In this document: positions 14,560-15,171 of the stretch, piece after piece
Layout of the letters: each line of letters begins with the position of its first letter
Numbering within the stretch: position 1 is the first letter of the stretch
Source of the DNA: Desulfocapsa sp.
Lineage (GTDB): Bacteria; Desulfobacterota; Desulfobulbia; Desulfobulbales; Desulfocapsaceae
Direction of reading: 5' to 3'
DNA length: 15,171 nt
NCBI GenBank assembly: GCA_029934915.1
Contig: JAOZLI010000031.1
Coordinates: 1-15,171, forward strand
Position numbers and translations under genes: made by a program
The notes under the pieces: generated by a model
What the model was told of the DNA's origin: nothing
Databases searched by the model: none
Seen by the model: only the letters and a program-made list of their open reading frames with translations

Positions 14560-15138
14560 TTATCCTTTCCCAGCAAACCAGTTTACTTCAAGACAACGCC
14601 TAAGCAGCATTCTCGCCCGGTACAAGATGACCCAACAGTTGTTTTTTCCTGTCTGAAAAAGCTCACATATCTCAGCGGTCGTCACCCCTTCTATTTCACG
14701 CAGGGTGTAAACTTTGGCCATCTTTTCGGGCATATCCCCAAGACAGGCATGAATAACAGTCATAAGCTCTTTCCGTTCATAAACATTCTTGGGATCTCCG
14801 CCCCAGTCACCCGGTTTGATTTTCCATTTTTCCTTTTCGTTAAACAGGCTATCCGTACTGTAGGCAAAATCTTCAATGCTGGCATCAGCCGACTCAGGTG
14901 TTAGTTTTCGGTAATAATCTATTACTTTATGCTTCAGGATACCGATCAGCCAGGTACTCACAGTAGATCGCCCGGAAAATTTTTCGCGGGAACGATAGGC
15001 TGCAAACAGGGTTTCCTAGACTAGATCCTCTGCGGCAAAGGAGTCACGTACTCTGGCCCGGGCAAATCGATACAGTGTGTCACCATGCTGATCAAGCCAG
15101 GTTATGGAAGCATTTTCCTCTTTACTTTCTGCGGGCAT
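14560..15138 (-). pseudogene. ECF-type RNA polymerase sigma factor interrupted by an in-frame amber codon
   Basis: The full frame starts at ATG 15138 (MPAESKEENA; GGAG 6 bases upstream) and would give 192 residues, normal for an ECF sigma factor. Region 2 (about 15-75) has YRFARARVRDSFAAEDLV, then a TAG at 15018-15016 (codon 41), then ETLFAAYRSREKFSG and STWLIGILKHKVIDYYRK. Region 4 (about 125-182) has CLGDMPEKMAKVYTLREIEGVTTAEICELF and YRARMLLRRCL, ending EVNWFAGKG. The TAG sits where sigma factors have the Gln of DLVQETF, so CAG to TAG is the simplest origin. A GTG at 14961 could restart translation but would remove most of region 2, which recognises the -10. Both flanks of the TAG are well conserved, so the lesion is recent, is suppressed, or is a sequencing error. 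Confidence 0.72.
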
Positions 15139-15171
15139 GTTTTCTCCATCAGCGTGGAGACGGGGGCAGAT

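Overview
The window looks like chromosomal DNA from a mesophilic, probably marine deltaproteobacterium. I would guess a Desulfobulbales-type sulfate reducer. The guess rests on the arg-lys-dap gene order, on the palindromic intergenic repeats and on a predicted selenoprotein; there is no rRNA or unique marker to prove it. Base composition is moderate and fairly even. Almost everything is on the minus strand.

Layout, left to right. Positions 26-895 (+) hold an unrecognised multi-pass membrane protein. It converges on a secreted trypsin-like protease (948-1898, -). From 1968 to 13726 a long, tightly packed minus-strand run reads, in transcription order: argF, argG, argH, an FN3 lipoprotein, lysA, dapF, dapA, dapB, folK, a small membrane-anchored Cys-motif protein, a transaldolase/FSA, a lytic transglycosylase, pgsA and a small helix-hairpin-helix protein. 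Most junctions are -14 to +25 bp. The two exceptions each hold a palindromic repeat: an approximately 126-bp long-hairpin element between argF and argG (12673-12798), and two tandem hairpin units between dapA and dapB (5771-5954). argF-argG-argH convert ornithine to arginine. dapA-dapB-dapF-lysA supply diaminopimelate and lysine; the steps between tetrahydrodipicolinate and LL-DAP are not encoded here. The rest concerns folate, central carbon and envelope functions.

The most interesting part is the right end, 13948-15138, where simple ORF calling fails. (1) Positions 13948-14286 (-) read as one 112-residue ArsC/Spx-like thioredoxin-fold protein if an in-frame UGA at 14251-14253 is decoded as selenocysteine. 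The UGA gives a U-x-x-C redox motif and is followed by a strong stem-loop at the right distance for a bacterial SECIS element. (2) Upstream, 14560-15138 (-) is an ECF sigma factor interrupted by an in-frame UAG at codon 41, where glutamine is expected. (3) Directly after it, 14423-14548 encodes the first part of a cognate zinc-finger anti-sigma factor without the rest of the zinc site. So one recoded functional gene sits beside what looks like a decayed sigma/anti-sigma pair.

No tRNA, rRNA, CRISPR array, transposase or replication origin was seen. Everything is read by eye from sequence and family knowledge; no database search was run.
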